Source: Metallyticus violacea | Lineage: Eukaryota > Arthropoda > Insecta > Mantodea > Metallyticidae | Reading direction: 5' to 3' | Assembly: GCA_030762175.1 (NCBI GenBank) | Contig: CM060831.1 | Span: 30,866,001-30,930,000, forward strand | DNA: 64,000 nucleotides | Shown: positions 33,711 through 45,310 of the stretch, in pieces | How positions within the stretch are numbered: position 1 is the first letter of the stretch | Layout: every line of letters starts with the position of its first letter | The notes under the pieces: generated by a model | Seen by the model: the letters and a program-made list of their open reading frames with translations, nothing else | The model's database searches: none | What the model was told of the DNA's origin: nothing | Made by a program: the position numbers and the translations under genes

Positions 33711-35423
33711 TGTGTATGCATTCCGACACATTAACATTTTTCAGTATTTAAAGATGGTACAGAAATTAACATTTTTCTACTAAACAACATGTCAAGGGCC
33801 AAAATGATATTAGAAAATTTGATCCCAATTATAGCAAATTCATTGCATAAAAGCGTGGCATTGAGTTCCCTTCCAACCGGTATATGTACATAAATATATA
33901 CACAGGGAAAATAAAACTGTAAGGCTGGGAATGCTCAAAATTAGTATTTTTCCTTTTATGCATTAATTTTTATTGAAAAATTGAAACATTTCTTTATTTG
34001 AGCTAGTGCAGTGTCAATGGCGTAGATAGCCCAATCACCAGCAACACGGTCGAAAGCTCAGTCTGTCTTATGCAAGAGCAGCAGCGATTTGTCGTGTCAC
34101 TTTCAGAGAAAAGTGACGGATATCTTTCATGAATTTTTCGTTACTGTGTAGGCTAGCCTTAGTCGCAGTGATTAAATATGCCCTCTTCTGGAGTTTTGAA
34201 GAACTTCAAGCTCAACAGAAGGACCAGGATGCAGACGATATCAATTGAAATTATAGTATTTCGGTATTTTTAGTTGTATTGCTGTAATATAGCATGATAC
34301 AATTATTTTGCTGTAACAGTAAATCCAATTTATAATGACTAATTGTTTTTAAATTTATTCTTAAATTTCCTTAATAGTTACTTTATTTTAAGCGAGGCCA
34401 CGGGCCGCATAATTGGTTGGTAGCTCTTTTTCTTTTAAGCTGTGCCTAACTCTTTTCCAATAACGGTTAACTGTAGCGTAACGGAGCGGCATCTTACATG
34501 AACTAATGCTAAAGGGAGAGTGAAAAGTTCAATGAAACATTAAGAATTAATTTCAAGAGTGATTTATGCATCTGCAATGAAAAAAGACCAAAGGAATGCA
34601 TTTATGTGCAAATTTGGGGGTGAACTGTAGAACATACTTTTGTTTAATAATGCATGTAATTTGATTTAACTAACTTTCACACATTAATAGCCAGAATATT
34701 ATAATTTATAAAGATTTTATGATAACATCACAGAGCCATTTTCGTGGTACATTTAACATAAAGTAGATCTTCCATTCATTTTCACACATGTCTCAGTCCA
34801 CCATATACAAAAAGGCACACTTCATTATTGTATGCATGTACATAGTAAACAGAAAATAATGAAAGCGCTTATAAGAGCACTACAATTAAAGCTGGTAAAC
34901 AAGCCGACATGTATATATAAACCAGAACACGGGCACACTATTCACACAAAATTTCGTATAGCTAAGCATCCTTCTGAGATAAATGAAGCAGATCAATCAA
35001 TGGCTGTTCAGAACGGAACATGGGTAATCAATTAAGGGAGAAGTAAGGTGAGAGCACCCAACAGTTAAGTGAAAGAGACAGATATTATGGATAGTGCTAG
35101 ATAAACGTATAAATCCGTTTGACGGAGCTCTAAGCTTCCACATCCCACTATAACTGATATGATCAATAGGTTATCTAAGGAATACATTCTGAATAGCAAT
35201 GTTCGTATTGATTTGCATTACAAGCTGATCTTTACATCCCAAAGGATACTTAACTATCTAAAATATCGAGTGAATTATGTGCTTACTTACTTGTTCCTGG
35301 TTAATTATAAGAAATTTGGCAATTAGTTAACCACTGCATTTCATTCTTTCTACTTGTTATAATTTTTATTTTATTATTCTACTTTTTCTAGTTCATTTTA
35401 AAATTGTATCATTCTTAGATATA
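33711..35423. other. no recognised feature
   Basis: About 1.7 kb, AT-rich, only short ORFs. Confidence 0.3.
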
Positions 35424-36128
35424 CCGGTGTAACGAAAAGATACGGCTAAACTTTCAGGACACATTCCCCACACTTAAAAAAAATACGTTATATGGACATG
35501 GGTCCGGAAACGCTTTATTCCCATTTCAGAACCCATTATCCACAACTCTTCATAGTACATTAATCCTGGGAAATATAGGAACAGAACGTATCAGCATACC
35601 GCATGAAACTCTTTCTTTCATGAAATGTTCAAAATGCCCTCTTAGTTACGTCTGATTAAGTTGTAATTCTTAGGTACACCGCCAGTGTTTTGTTTTCCAT
35701 TTGAACAAAGGTAATATTGACATGTGACTCACTTCATTACTATTCGTGCGGCATTTGAAAGCTCTCGTGCATCGAACTCCAGTACAAGATGCAGAGAGTC
35801 TTCGTGCCGTATTGTGGAAAGTTGCGAAACAATACGCAATTCTCCACGGATACATCAGCGCATCCGGAACTCAAAACACAGCTGTTAATGCATCAATTCT
35901 AGCGGAGATTATTTTGAATATTTCATGCAAGAAACAGTTTCAGCGGTATGCTGGTATGTTCTGTTCCTGTTTATTTCCCACGATTAATGTACTATGAAGA
36001 GTTGTAGAAAATGAGTTCTAACATAGAAATAAAGCGTTTCCGGACCCATGTCCATATAACATATTTTCTTTTTCTACGTGTGAAGAATGTGTCCTGAAAG
36101 TTTGACCGTACCTTTTTGTTACATCCAG
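35424..36128. mobile_element. foldback (MITE-like) element with ~210-bp inverted repeats
   Basis: The left arm (about 35426-35640) and right arm (about 35911-36126) are near-identical inverted copies. They share, for example, a 31-base exact match containing ggacatgggtccggaaacgc (left at 35494-35513). Small indels are scattered along both arms. The 270-base centre encodes, on the plus strand, a transposase C-terminal relic: ETIRNSPRIHQRIRNS (35826-35873). That matches the end of transposases of DUF4817-type elements as I recall them, in which an 'ETIRNTPGIF' stretch precedes the terminus. The element thus looks like an internally deleted derivative. Target duplication is unclear. Confidence 0.8.
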
Positions 36129-37287
36129 GATGAAATTAGCGCAAAAGTCGTTGTCATAAATTACACGTTGAGGCATATTTATAAAACAGCGCAGGCATCT
36201 AATTTTTAAGTCGTGTAAGAAGGTTGATTTATTCTATTCTACATCTAATGCGGAGAGGTTCAAATGTTCAAAATGTTCATCTCCTGAAGTTTCAATATAC
36301 TGCAGATGATAGCCATGGAGTAAAAATGAAACATTTTAAGCTTAATTATTAAAAACAAATCAAATTCCATATAAGCCTCTTTCTACTATGCAACAATTTT
36401 AATGCGTTTTAACTTTCTCTTTTTCATATTTTAAGCATTTTTTCCCACATTTTTCTGCCATTTAAATGCCCAAACATGCGGTTGTAATGATTATACCTCA
36501 TTTAACCATTAAAGTTACTTGCAGTATTACGTTGGCTCGGCTTGGACAATGACACTATAGTTGATCGCTCTTTTGTTTCCCGCTCGGCTTGGGATTCGCT
36601 AACTTTCAGCAAAGCGACTGCCATTCCCCACAGTTAATTGTCCACTTCTGTTCCAGCTCTATGGAATACCGAGTCGCAAGAAAGTTCTACCCTCCTTTCA
36701 GAGCACCTACGTAAATCGCTCTCTCAATCCGCTCGCACAGCTTCGCATGGGCTTGAAACTCTACCACGTTTGTCACAATGCTCTCTTCCCTTAGACAAAA
36801 CGGGATGACTTTTACGATATTGCAACAACCCTCAGTGACATGCCGCCGTTCTACCAACGCAGGAAATTCAACAGCCTGAGCTGTTTACTCCTAAGCGTCT
36901 GTTATAAAACAACCAATTGTGACACGAATGGAAGTTAAGCAGCGCTCTCGGCTAAACATTAAGACTCTACTCATGATTAAAATTAAACATAACAATATGT
37001 AAATGAATCAAATTATTCATTATGATTTATGAAACATAACCATAAAAGGATAATTAAAATTTTGCAAAACCCCGAACTCTTTTGATTGTGTTTACGTTAG
37101 TTGGAAACACACAATCCACTGTTAATGATGAAATCAAAACAAACAATGAAAAATAGGGGTGAACCAATGACAAGGTTAAACAAATGCTTCAAAATACGAA
37201 CCCTTCTTCAAAACACGCCACAGTTGTTTCTCTCTTAAATGTTCCCAAATAGTCTACTGCGACAATATCATTGCGATGTATTTCACA

Positions 37288-37292
37288 ACAAC

Positions 37293-37323
<31 letters not shown>
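37288..37323. repeat. (AAT)n microsatellite
   Basis: About eleven AAT triplets after a short (ACA) run. Confidence 0.95.
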
Positions 37324-37324
<1 letters not shown>

Positions 37325-37752
37325 GTAGCGTTTCAAGATACTCCTAATTGCTAAACTAGTTATCTTGCAACTGACCTTCTTTTGTTTCAAATATAAATAA
37401 ACAGTTGAAGTTAAGCCGATAAGCCTTCAGTATAAAGAAATTCAGAACGGACAGCTTGGTGCTGTTGCTCCTAAATTCGCTCCAATTAAATTTACTTCTC
37501 AAGGAATCCATGTGATGTCGCTGCTATCACCATAAATAGAACGTGTTTAACGAACAACTGCTATGCGTAGAAGTTACATTAAATAAAAGCATTGACTGTA
37601 ATGAAAATAGCCTTTTTTTCAAAGTAGACTTGTTTGTCACTGAAATAAAAGAGAATTATGTTGAACCCCACATTAATTAAGGCTGTTAATTCGCACTTTT
37701 ACCCTGGTTTTCGGTTTTGCTTGTTTATTGGTGGCTTCTGAAACTTTTTAGG

Positions 37753-37754
<2 letters not shown>

Positions 37755-37794
<40 letters not shown>
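37755..37794. repeat. (TTA)n microsatellite
   Basis: About thirteen TTA triplets. Confidence 0.95.
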
Positions 37795-38289
37795 CACTTA
37801 TTTTTTTCTACTAAATTCATACTTTTATGTTTAGCTTAGAAAGTGTAACAATTCTGAATTTTACCAGGATACAAAAAGTGAGGTTAAGGAGCTGGCGAGC
37901 GTAGCTTAGCACTATAAATACTTTAAATTACCAATCTCTGAAAGTCGCATATAGCGTTTTCCTTGCTTTACAGTATTTTCACCATAAAATATTATGTGTT
38001 AATCGAAGTGGAATATGGAGAGAAGAATATCGCAAATGGATGTAAGTGGTAGTTTGCAAAACTATTAAATAAAACAAACCATTAAGCAAGAGCAAATTTA
38101 CGCAAATACCACCACGAGTTGTTCATTTTTCTGTTTTCATTTTCTTGCCTGTAGTTTTACTGCACAAGAACAGCCTAACATAACCTAACGAAGAAAGGAT
38201 CACACGATTTAGTATTAGAATTTTAGTATCAGTATTAATTATTATTCGGCTCAGCACTTTCCAGTGTTTTTAAGATTTTTCAACAGTAA

Positions 38290-38333
38290 CAAAATCAAAA
38301 AAAAAAAAAAAAGAAAAGAAAGAAAGAAAGAAA

Positions 38334-38365
<32 letters not shown>

Positions 38366-38370
38366 AAAAG
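38290..38370. repeat. poly-A and (AAAG)n tract
   Basis: A poly-A run passes into about fifteen AAAG-type units. It may be the tail of a lost retroinsertion, but nothing upstream was recognised. Confidence 0.9.
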
Positions 38371-39049
38371 CATGGACTTGGAACTTCAAGGATCATTTGG
38401 TCAGAGTTATTCAGAAAAATTTGGTCAGCATTACATTTTGAATCAGAGTTGTAATCAGTGCGACTAGAAAATTATGCGCGGGCTTTAATTTATAGAAGAA
38501 CATAGTGTCAACATTATCGCCAACCACCACCAACCCGATGACTTAAAGCCAATAGTAAATATTGCGATCGCTTAAATTCTAAAATAATTATTCTTTGGAT
38601 TTTGACGCCATACAGGTGTTTAATTTATTTAAAAAATTAATAAAATGTTCTCGTTTGTATTCAATTACGCCATTCCATTATTTATGCAGAACTATCTGAA
38701 GGAAAATGATCAGAATTCGATCCCGGGAAAGACCTGTACCTGCTGAAATACTATATGATCTTACAACTAATGTTCCTTTGTTTCAAATAAAAACAAACAG
38801 TTGAAGTTAGCTCGTAACATTAAACTACATGTTCACGCACTATTTTGTGTATACTGATAAAGGCTCAAACTTCTTTGTGATAAAGCTCTTACTGTTTATC
38901 GCACATTGTACACAAACAATGTATACCTGGATCGTAGAACTTCTTGTCCTTGCACAGTTCCAGGATAAACCAAGTACCGCCGTTCCAGTGATCCACGACG
39001 CAGCTCCGGATTTGCTTCTTGCCGCCTGGTTATTATTGCTTCAGTTGTA

Positions 39050-39430
39050 ATGAAATCCTGTCAGTCAGATTGATTGCAGATTTTCTTAACGTCGTCCTAG
39101 CACCTCTTTGACTACTGGTGTAATGCTTAGACAGATGTTTTAGGTTTTCATTCAGGAATATTTCCATTACCATCAGGTATATCAATCGAGTAGGAGTATT
39201 TTTTTGATAACCCCATGTCCTCTTTAGAAATCGGGCCTTCAGACCCTTTATGCTTTCAAGCTGTTTTACGGTGAGACAATCCCAAACAATCTGTAAACCA
39301 TTAATGTTTGCATATGCCCATACTATATACATATAGTAAATAAGGAAATAGAGAAAACACTCTAAAGAGTGATTTACAAGGTTCGTTAAAAAGCTGTGAA
39401 ATATATGTAAAACCAGTAACAACGAAAGCA
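39050..39430 (-). pseudogene. LINE ORF2 C-terminal fragment, second family
   Basis: The minus-strand 129-codon ORF contains NGLQIVWDCLTVKQLESIKG, followed by LKARFLKRTWG and 'TPTRLIYLMVMEIFLNENLK'. This matches the C-terminal tail of a LINE family recalled from insect genomes, with its 'WDxLTLxQLExLExVKARYLKRxLG' and 'SRLVYxLxRExFxIEDL' blocks. It shows no similarity to the triplet-tailed LINE copies. The frame is open, but the N-terminal part of the ORF reads as a non-family hydrophobic leader, so only the last ~85 codons are assigned. Confidence 0.55.
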
Positions 39431-40154
39431 GACACGCAATTCACATGCTATATTTTGGATAGCTATGTATCCTTCTTCACAATGTGCAAATCACATTTGA
39501 ATACCAGACAAAAAGCCTATATTTATGCTGGCGATATGAAAGTGACTTCTACAAAAAGAGAGAAGCCTTTGCACACTCTTGTGTACTAGGTAACTGAATT
39601 ACAGATAAATCAGAAGAAAGCTCAGTTGGTAGTGGAATAACAATCCAGGAGACATATCCGAGAAGTTAGCTGTTAAGACACACTTCATTACTGAAGGCGA
39701 TTTCGCGTTGTATGTCTACTTCAATTAGCGGACTTCCATACAAGATAAAAAGGACAAAAATTTATTTTATAAAATACAAAAATACTATTTTATAACCGTA
39801 ACACAAAGAGTCGTCACACAAAAGAAAAAGCATAGGCCTGCTTTCACTCTTTATAGCAAACCAACTTTGTGATAAAATTGGAGAATAGTGATAGTAGTTT
39901 TTAATGTTTCATAGCCTCTTCCAATGATAATATACCCCTTCTCTACATAGACTATTTTAGAATTCTAAGACACACTAACATACAAGGTATACGTAAATAT
40001 TCCAGATCTGAGTAAACTGTACATTAATGCCTTAATGTAGAGGTATGCCATGTGGTAACCCATGTATTTCAATATAACTTCTGCCAGCTGTTACCCGTAC
40101 AGCATCAACAATATGGGTTGAAAGGAACACCCCTGCAAGTAATTTAGTATCGCT
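39431..40154. other. no recognised feature
   Basis: About 720 bases, AT-rich. Confidence 0.3.
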
Positions 40155-40445
40155 CAATGGAACTAGAGCGAGAATATTACTGTGCAATGATTAATTATGC
40201 TTTTGAAAGCGTCTTAAACCAAGCGCAGTGGCTTGACAGGCTTTAGAGGACCATGCTCATTCGCTTATAAGCCTTCAATTGGTTCATGAGGGACGAATAT
40301 TTTTAAAGACGAAGAGAGAATTGGAAGGGATTTACTGCAGTGATTGCAGAAAACATTGCCAACGTGAAGATGTTACAAGAAGATCCACGAATGACGTAAT
40401 AGGATTTAATATTGGACCGGGGTATGTCTGAAAATGTTGCATGGT
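40155..40445 (+). pseudogene. mariner transposase, N-terminal fragment
   Basis: Starting at an ATG near 40157 the translation reads MELEREYYCAMINYAFESVL. AFNWFMRDEYF and then AENIANVKMLQEDPRMT (near 40345-40400) follow with stops between. This is the order of the DNA-binding half of mariner transposases: helix, 'VYNWFxxF', hook, 'ENVxxVRxLLxEDPRxT'. The DDE half is absent directly downstream, but a C-terminal mariner fragment lies at 41.69 kb in the same orientation. Confidence 0.5.
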
Positions 40446-40739
40446 TATTTGTTGGACAATTTTCTTCTCACTGGGTGTCCCACAACCTGTGAAGGATAGG
40501 TCACTCGAAAGGAATGATGGGGCGAAATAATGGCACTCTCGCTCTCTCTGAAATCATAAGAGATGAAACATAAATCTATTAAAATGATCGGAAACAGCGA
40601 GTTAATCATAAATAGAGTCCTGAGGTTGGAAACTAGAAACTTCAAGCAATCCGCATCAGTGTAGCCGTGCACGGAGTATTGCTCGGCGGCAACCCCATTT
40701 ACACAGGTCTCCAGCAAGCAGTTGCATGGAGAATCCTTC

Positions 40740-41578
40740 GCTGTAGCTTGAACTGGTTTTGACTAACCACACCCTCGTTCAAAGCAAAGGTACTCCATAT
40801 GTACCAAAGAGATGTATTGAGAAGAGAGTGTTGGCTTGGAGAAGTGGGAAAACTATTAGCAGAAATTGGTATTGAAGATGTATGGCTAATGGGTGAAAAT
40901 GATGTTTGTGAATTTTGAAAAGCAGTGAGACAGAGCGTAGAAGATACAGAGAGGCAAGAGATCTGGGCTAGCTTAGAAGATAAAAATTCCTTAGATTTAT
41001 ATAAAGTAGTTAAAATTAATTGGAGGCGGGAGAAATTTAGACATTTGTAACAAATTTGGAAGAATGGGGTGTGCATGGATGCGTACGGAAGTATTATTTT
41101 TAAAAGGACTTGGGGTAAATTGTAAAAAAAGGATGAATTATGTGTGGGAAAATGGAAAGTTAATTGTTTAATTGAATGTGAAATGGTAAAAGATGGAGGT
41201 ATAGTATCTGGGATGGAAAATGGGACAAATTACAACAAGAGATAGTGACAACAAAAATGTTATCAAAAACGACAGTAGAGAAAATAATTAAGATAGGAAA
41301 TTTTTAGGAAAAGTACGGATAAGTGGAGAAGAAGTATAAAGAAGAAGCTTTAGGACACACGCAGTGATGAAAATCAGTAATTCATTTTAGTGGCCCTTTA
41401 CCATACAAACAACCTGGTGGTTGGTGTATGGGAGGGCCTTAGTTTTGGTGCTGTTGTACTTTTGGATATTTTGTGTTTATTAAATTATGTTATGTAAATT
41501 AAATTGTAATGGTATAACCGTGTAAACCATATCTTGCTTGATATTTGTAATAATGAATAAATTCATTCACTCATTCAG
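40740..41578 (+). mobile_element. LINE 3' fragment with ATTC-type tail
   Basis: The translation LLAEIGIEDVWLMGENDVCE (about 40850-40915) and 'ERQEIWASLEDKNSLDLYKV' (about 40952-41010) corresponds to the post-reverse-transcriptase region of LINE ORF2. It resembles the same region of the copies at 23.9 and 50.3-51.2 kb. After the coding relic there is a ~450-base A/T-rich 3' UTR, ending in aataaattcattcactcatt. This tail differs from the triplet tails of the other copies, so it is a related but distinct lineage. Confidence 0.55.
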
Positions 41579-41689
41579 GTAAACTGAACTTATATCCAAG
41601 GCCACCAGACACAGGACTTTAGTTGTAAGTTTGGGTTTTCCCAGATGACACACTCCTACATAAAGTTAAGAGAGCAAGGAGTGAGAGAA

Positions 41690-42060
41690 GAAAATGATAG
41701 TAACATTCTTCTCATAAAGGCCGTGTGCCTGCTTGGCAACAATTCCCTTGAAGATCGAAGGAAAGTTACTGCAGAGTGGTATGATTACTGGATTTAGATG
41801 CATCAGGCTGCACCATGGCAATGCCTCTGCCCACACCGCCAACTTCCTAGAGAGTATCCCTATTAAGCTTACAATTTATCCTCGTTACAGTCTGACCTGG
41901 CGCCTTGAGACTTCTTTTCGTTTCCTTTGATGAAGAGGTGCTTAGCACCGTTGAGGACAATGACTGGCGCTAGTGCTTCCAGTCTGGGTCCCGAAAGATG
42001 ACCAGGTGTATAGAGGCTAAGGAGAATACTTTTAGAAGATGTAGTTGTTTCAAATAATCA
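41690..42060 (+). pseudogene. mariner transposase, C-terminal fragment
   Basis: The plus-strand translation contains LHHGNASAHTANFLESIPIK (41806-41865), the second catalytic block with Asp replaced by Gly. A proline-rich 'SLTWRLETSFRF' equivalent of 'SPDLAPxDFFxFP' follows, where frame-shifted reading gives DLAP and DFFSFPLMK. The end is KMTRCIEAKENTF (near 42000-42035), matching the mariner terminus. It begins about 110 bases after the LINE tail. Together with the N-terminal piece at 40.16 kb it could be one mariner split by the LINE. Confidence 0.55.
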
Positions 42061-42470
42061 TTAATATCTGACTTTTTGTGGAAACTTCTAGTATAGAGGT
42101 TTGTCCACAGAAACATTACATGATTATAAACTGTTATACTCTCGTAACCAAGCAAAAAACACGGTTTGTATTGGTTACCGCTCTGTCACTTGTCATTAGT
42201 TGCATTGTTGGATCGAAGCACATTACATTTCAATTCAGTTTGAATTCTGCAGGTGTTTGGCGAGTTATGGTGATCGCAGAAACGCAGTTGAGTATTTTGT
42301 ATGTTTGTAATAAGTTTGTGTAGAGCTAGCCTGTAGTTAAACTTCCTTCAATCCATCATGTCCAATATTCTACATACTTGTCTCAGGTTTCAATCTTACC
42401 AAATGCATTAGTGCACAAGTTGAAAGCTGATGACCCTCCAAAATGACTTGCTTTTCGTGAACACTGCCAC

Positions 42471-42549
42471 GATGTAGATGTGTGGCGTGATTGGGAATAT
42501 CGCCTTGATGTCTGTAGCGTGACACGTGGAGCACAAGTTGAGTGTTGTG
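42471..42549 (+). pseudogene. IS630/Tc1-like transposase, extreme C-terminus
   Basis: A short frame reads DVDVWRDWEYRLDVCSVTRG, then AQVECC. This resembles the 'WxxLDYRLDVCRVTxGAHIEHL' ending of an insect DDE transposase family. No catalytic domain could be read upstream, so the assignment rests on this motif alone. Confidence 0.35.
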
Positions 42550-43006
42550 AAGCAGGCACTAAATATTTTGAATTTCTCTTTCTAATGTCATTAGTTTCAT
42601 GTAAAAATGACTACCACGAGCGACTCTATACATGCATATAATAACGGAGTGTTTCTGCGGACAGTTTGTATTTAATAAAATGATTGTAAAAATTCATATT
42701 TAGCACAAGATAGGGAAATACAATTACTGAAGAAGTCTTTATATGTAAGAATTACCCAAAATGTTATATTCTTATATGGCAATGTTTTTAATAAGTAATT
42801 ACTGTAAATGCTCGAGTTATAAAATGACAAAATGTGAAAATAAAATAAAAGTAGTTTTGTTTTAATTTCAATAAATCGTAAGGTAGAACAAAGTAATGAC
42901 ATTTTAAATGTAGATTTAGAAGCAATTAGGGGAAGTTCATAATCGCTAAACGGCGGGTCCACAGGTGGCGGATTAGCGACAGCCTCTCAGATATGGGAAG
43001 TAGGGG

Positions 43007-43071
43007 GCTAATGGGGGAAAAAAAAGAAAAGAAAAGAAAGAAAAAAAAATAAGAAGAAGAAAAGAGAATAT
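43007..43071. repeat. purine-rich low-complexity tract
   Basis: A- and G-only sequence built from AAAAG, AAAG and AAG units. Confidence 0.85.
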
Positions 43072-44069
43072 ACACAGTCCGACAGAAATAAGTGTCATTT
43101 TTGAAAGTATAACAGAATGCAAATAAACTTTAAGATACATGCTTGTACTATCCAACTTCACTGATTCTGAAAGCATTGAACTTATAATAATCGCTTCTTA
43201 AATATTACTTCAATGTCAATACATTGATGCAATATGGCTCCTAAAGCTCCTCAGTCTGCTGTGGGCAAAACGATTAAGTGAGAACAGTTAACCTTGAACA
43301 CATTTGATGCTTCACTCAAAGCATTTTAGTCACAATGCAGTGCTGGACCGCATGCCATCCGTCTTAAAAATAGCAAATGAGCAATGTCCACTCAAGGGAT
43401 ATTTCCCCACCCTCAAACTTGTAGGTAAAAAACTGTGCAGAAATCTTTTCTAATTTAAAGAAACATCTATAGACAGAGGCACACTGTTAGAGCTACAGAG
43501 AATATAAAATGTGTTACACGAAACGTTTCCAGTTCGAAAAGTGCTTGCCACTCCTTTCCCTGGGAATGTTTGAAGAAAAATTAACATAGATATACAGTTC
43601 AGTTGATCCAGAACGTCAGAGAAGATGATGTTCTTGAATGCTACAGCGAATAGTCAGGGGTCACCTCCCAGCATTATCAACGATACAGGTGTAATGTTTG
43701 CGAAGTAACTGCGATGTTTGAGGAACAATGACTACTGATAGAAAATTCGTATGTTACAGTTACTTAGTTTGCACTCTATTGGAATGTATTTTTAGAAACT
43801 ACACAATTAAAATTCTACAATAATTGTGGAAACTGGTCAAAGGACAGGTCGGGTAAAACAAAATTGAAGCACCTTAAGACCGTTGATGGATATTATTCAC
43901 CTAGATAAAGCAGACAATGAAGAAGTAAGAAAACAATATTATATACATATGTATAAGACATGTACAGCTTGTCTTGCCATAAAGTTGCTACGAACTTTTT
44001 AAAGCAACTGTACCAGATGTTTTGACAATCATATAACAGTCTTTCTACTAGACACTATCTTCCTCGTTG

Positions 44070-45015
44070 TGCAGCGAAAAGAGTACATTACTTGAGGTTT
44101 AACCGTGGAATGGAAATGTTATGAAAACCGTGCGGTTATATCCCTTCATAGAATTGGAAAATCATCAAGCAATATTTTTCGCATTTATAAAAAGCTGGAA
44201 ATCACTAGGATATTTGTGTATAGTATCAGTCAATGCTTCACTAAAACCGGTACTGTTGCTGACTTTTTGAGATCAGGACGCCCCACTCCGTGAGGACCGT
44301 AGCTGTTTTCAAGGCAATGGGTTTATGTTCGGCGGAATAGTTTGGAGGCCGACAGTGATGGCTCCTGAAATGAAAATATCCAGGAGATCTTGAAATGAGG
44401 GCTTTTCGTCACAGTATTGGACATTTTAAGTGCAGAACTGAATAGTAGAGAGTGCGGAGATTTAAAAGGTTTGGGCCATCAGAAATTTATTTTTACTCGC
44501 GAGAAAATATTTTGGATTGAAGAAAGTTACACCTACAAAAAACGATAATAGTATATGCCTTGAATTCATAGGGAATTTATGAGAGAGTCGTGAAAGTCCA
44601 GAGAAGCCACCATCCTGCCTCAGTAATACTCGAAAGCGCTAGAAGACAACCGTCCAAGTGTACGAAATCACTCTACTGGATCCTGTGGTCAAAAACCTGA
44701 ACATTTTTTCAAGAACAGGCACTGGAGCTTCCAGCAAGATTCAGCTCCAATGCACACATACTTGGCTTGAGAGTTTATTAGTGCTTAACATTTGCATTTT
44801 AGCAATTCCGATTTGAATCCTTTAGACTACAAACTATGATCAGCATTTGAAGGTAAAGTCTGAAAGAAAATCACTCTAATATTGAAAGTATTAAGCAATC
44901 CTTGAAGTAGGCGGCTTTCCAAATGGAGATAGGAGAGTGATTTCGGTTATATATGATAGCAAAATGGTGTAATTTTGAGAAATGATTGGTGCTAAACATC
45001 TGAAACACCTGAGAG
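44070..45015 (+). pseudogene. Tc1-like transposase remnant
   Basis: The first 62 codons from 44105 read RAVISLHRIGKSSSNIFRIY, then FVYSISQCFTKTGTVADFLR and SGRPTP. This is the paired-like DNA-binding region of a Tc1 family common in arthropods. The catalytic part is decayed. SFQQDSAPMHT (Asp codon at 44739) and SDLNPLDYKL (Asp codon at 44825) are readable in different frames, then 'NIESIKQSL' near 44875. Spacing between these two Asp codons is about 29 codons and includes a frame change. The ends of the element were not identified. Confidence 0.7.
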
Positions 45016-45149
45016 AGAAACATATCAACAGGGTATGCAAAAAAGGTTAAAATATATTGTAGATATTTACTCCAAATCTTTAACAACATTTATGACAAAA
45101 ATAGGTATAATATGAATAGAATAAATAAGAGCAGAAAAAAACTGGTATA

Positions 45150-45310
45150 AAATATTTTAAGGAGTATAATACCTCTGTCTAATTACAAAGAAGGGCAAAG
45201 GAATAGGGATCGACCTAAAAGCTAGTGGCATGATGAATTCACCTGCATTTTGAAGCAAAGTATAAGCACAAACGACTAATATGTCTGGAAAGGTTTAAGA
45301 GTTATAGGGC
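45150..45310 (+). pseudogene. possible LINE ORF2 C-terminal scrap
   Basis: The frame reads RNRDRPKS, a stop, then WHDEF (about 45199-45240). This resembles the 'RxRGRPxKxWxDEF' motif near the C-terminus of RTE-like LINE proteins. It lies just downstream of the Tc1 remnant. It is too short for certainty. Confidence 0.25.

Larger units (their letters stand above)
36129..39049. other. no recognised gene; three microsatellites
   Basis: About 2.9 kb. A patch at 36530-36930 is clearly less AT-rich than its surroundings, but no convincing protein was read from it. Confidence 0.3.
42061..44069. other. mostly unassigned; small transposase end and purine tract inside
   Basis: About 2 kb. Apart from the two entries inside it, no feature was recognised. 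Confidence 0.3.

Noticed and set aside
36530..36930. Possible host exon in a less AT-rich patch
   Set aside because: No frame stays open for long, and no domain or splice-site pair was recognised.
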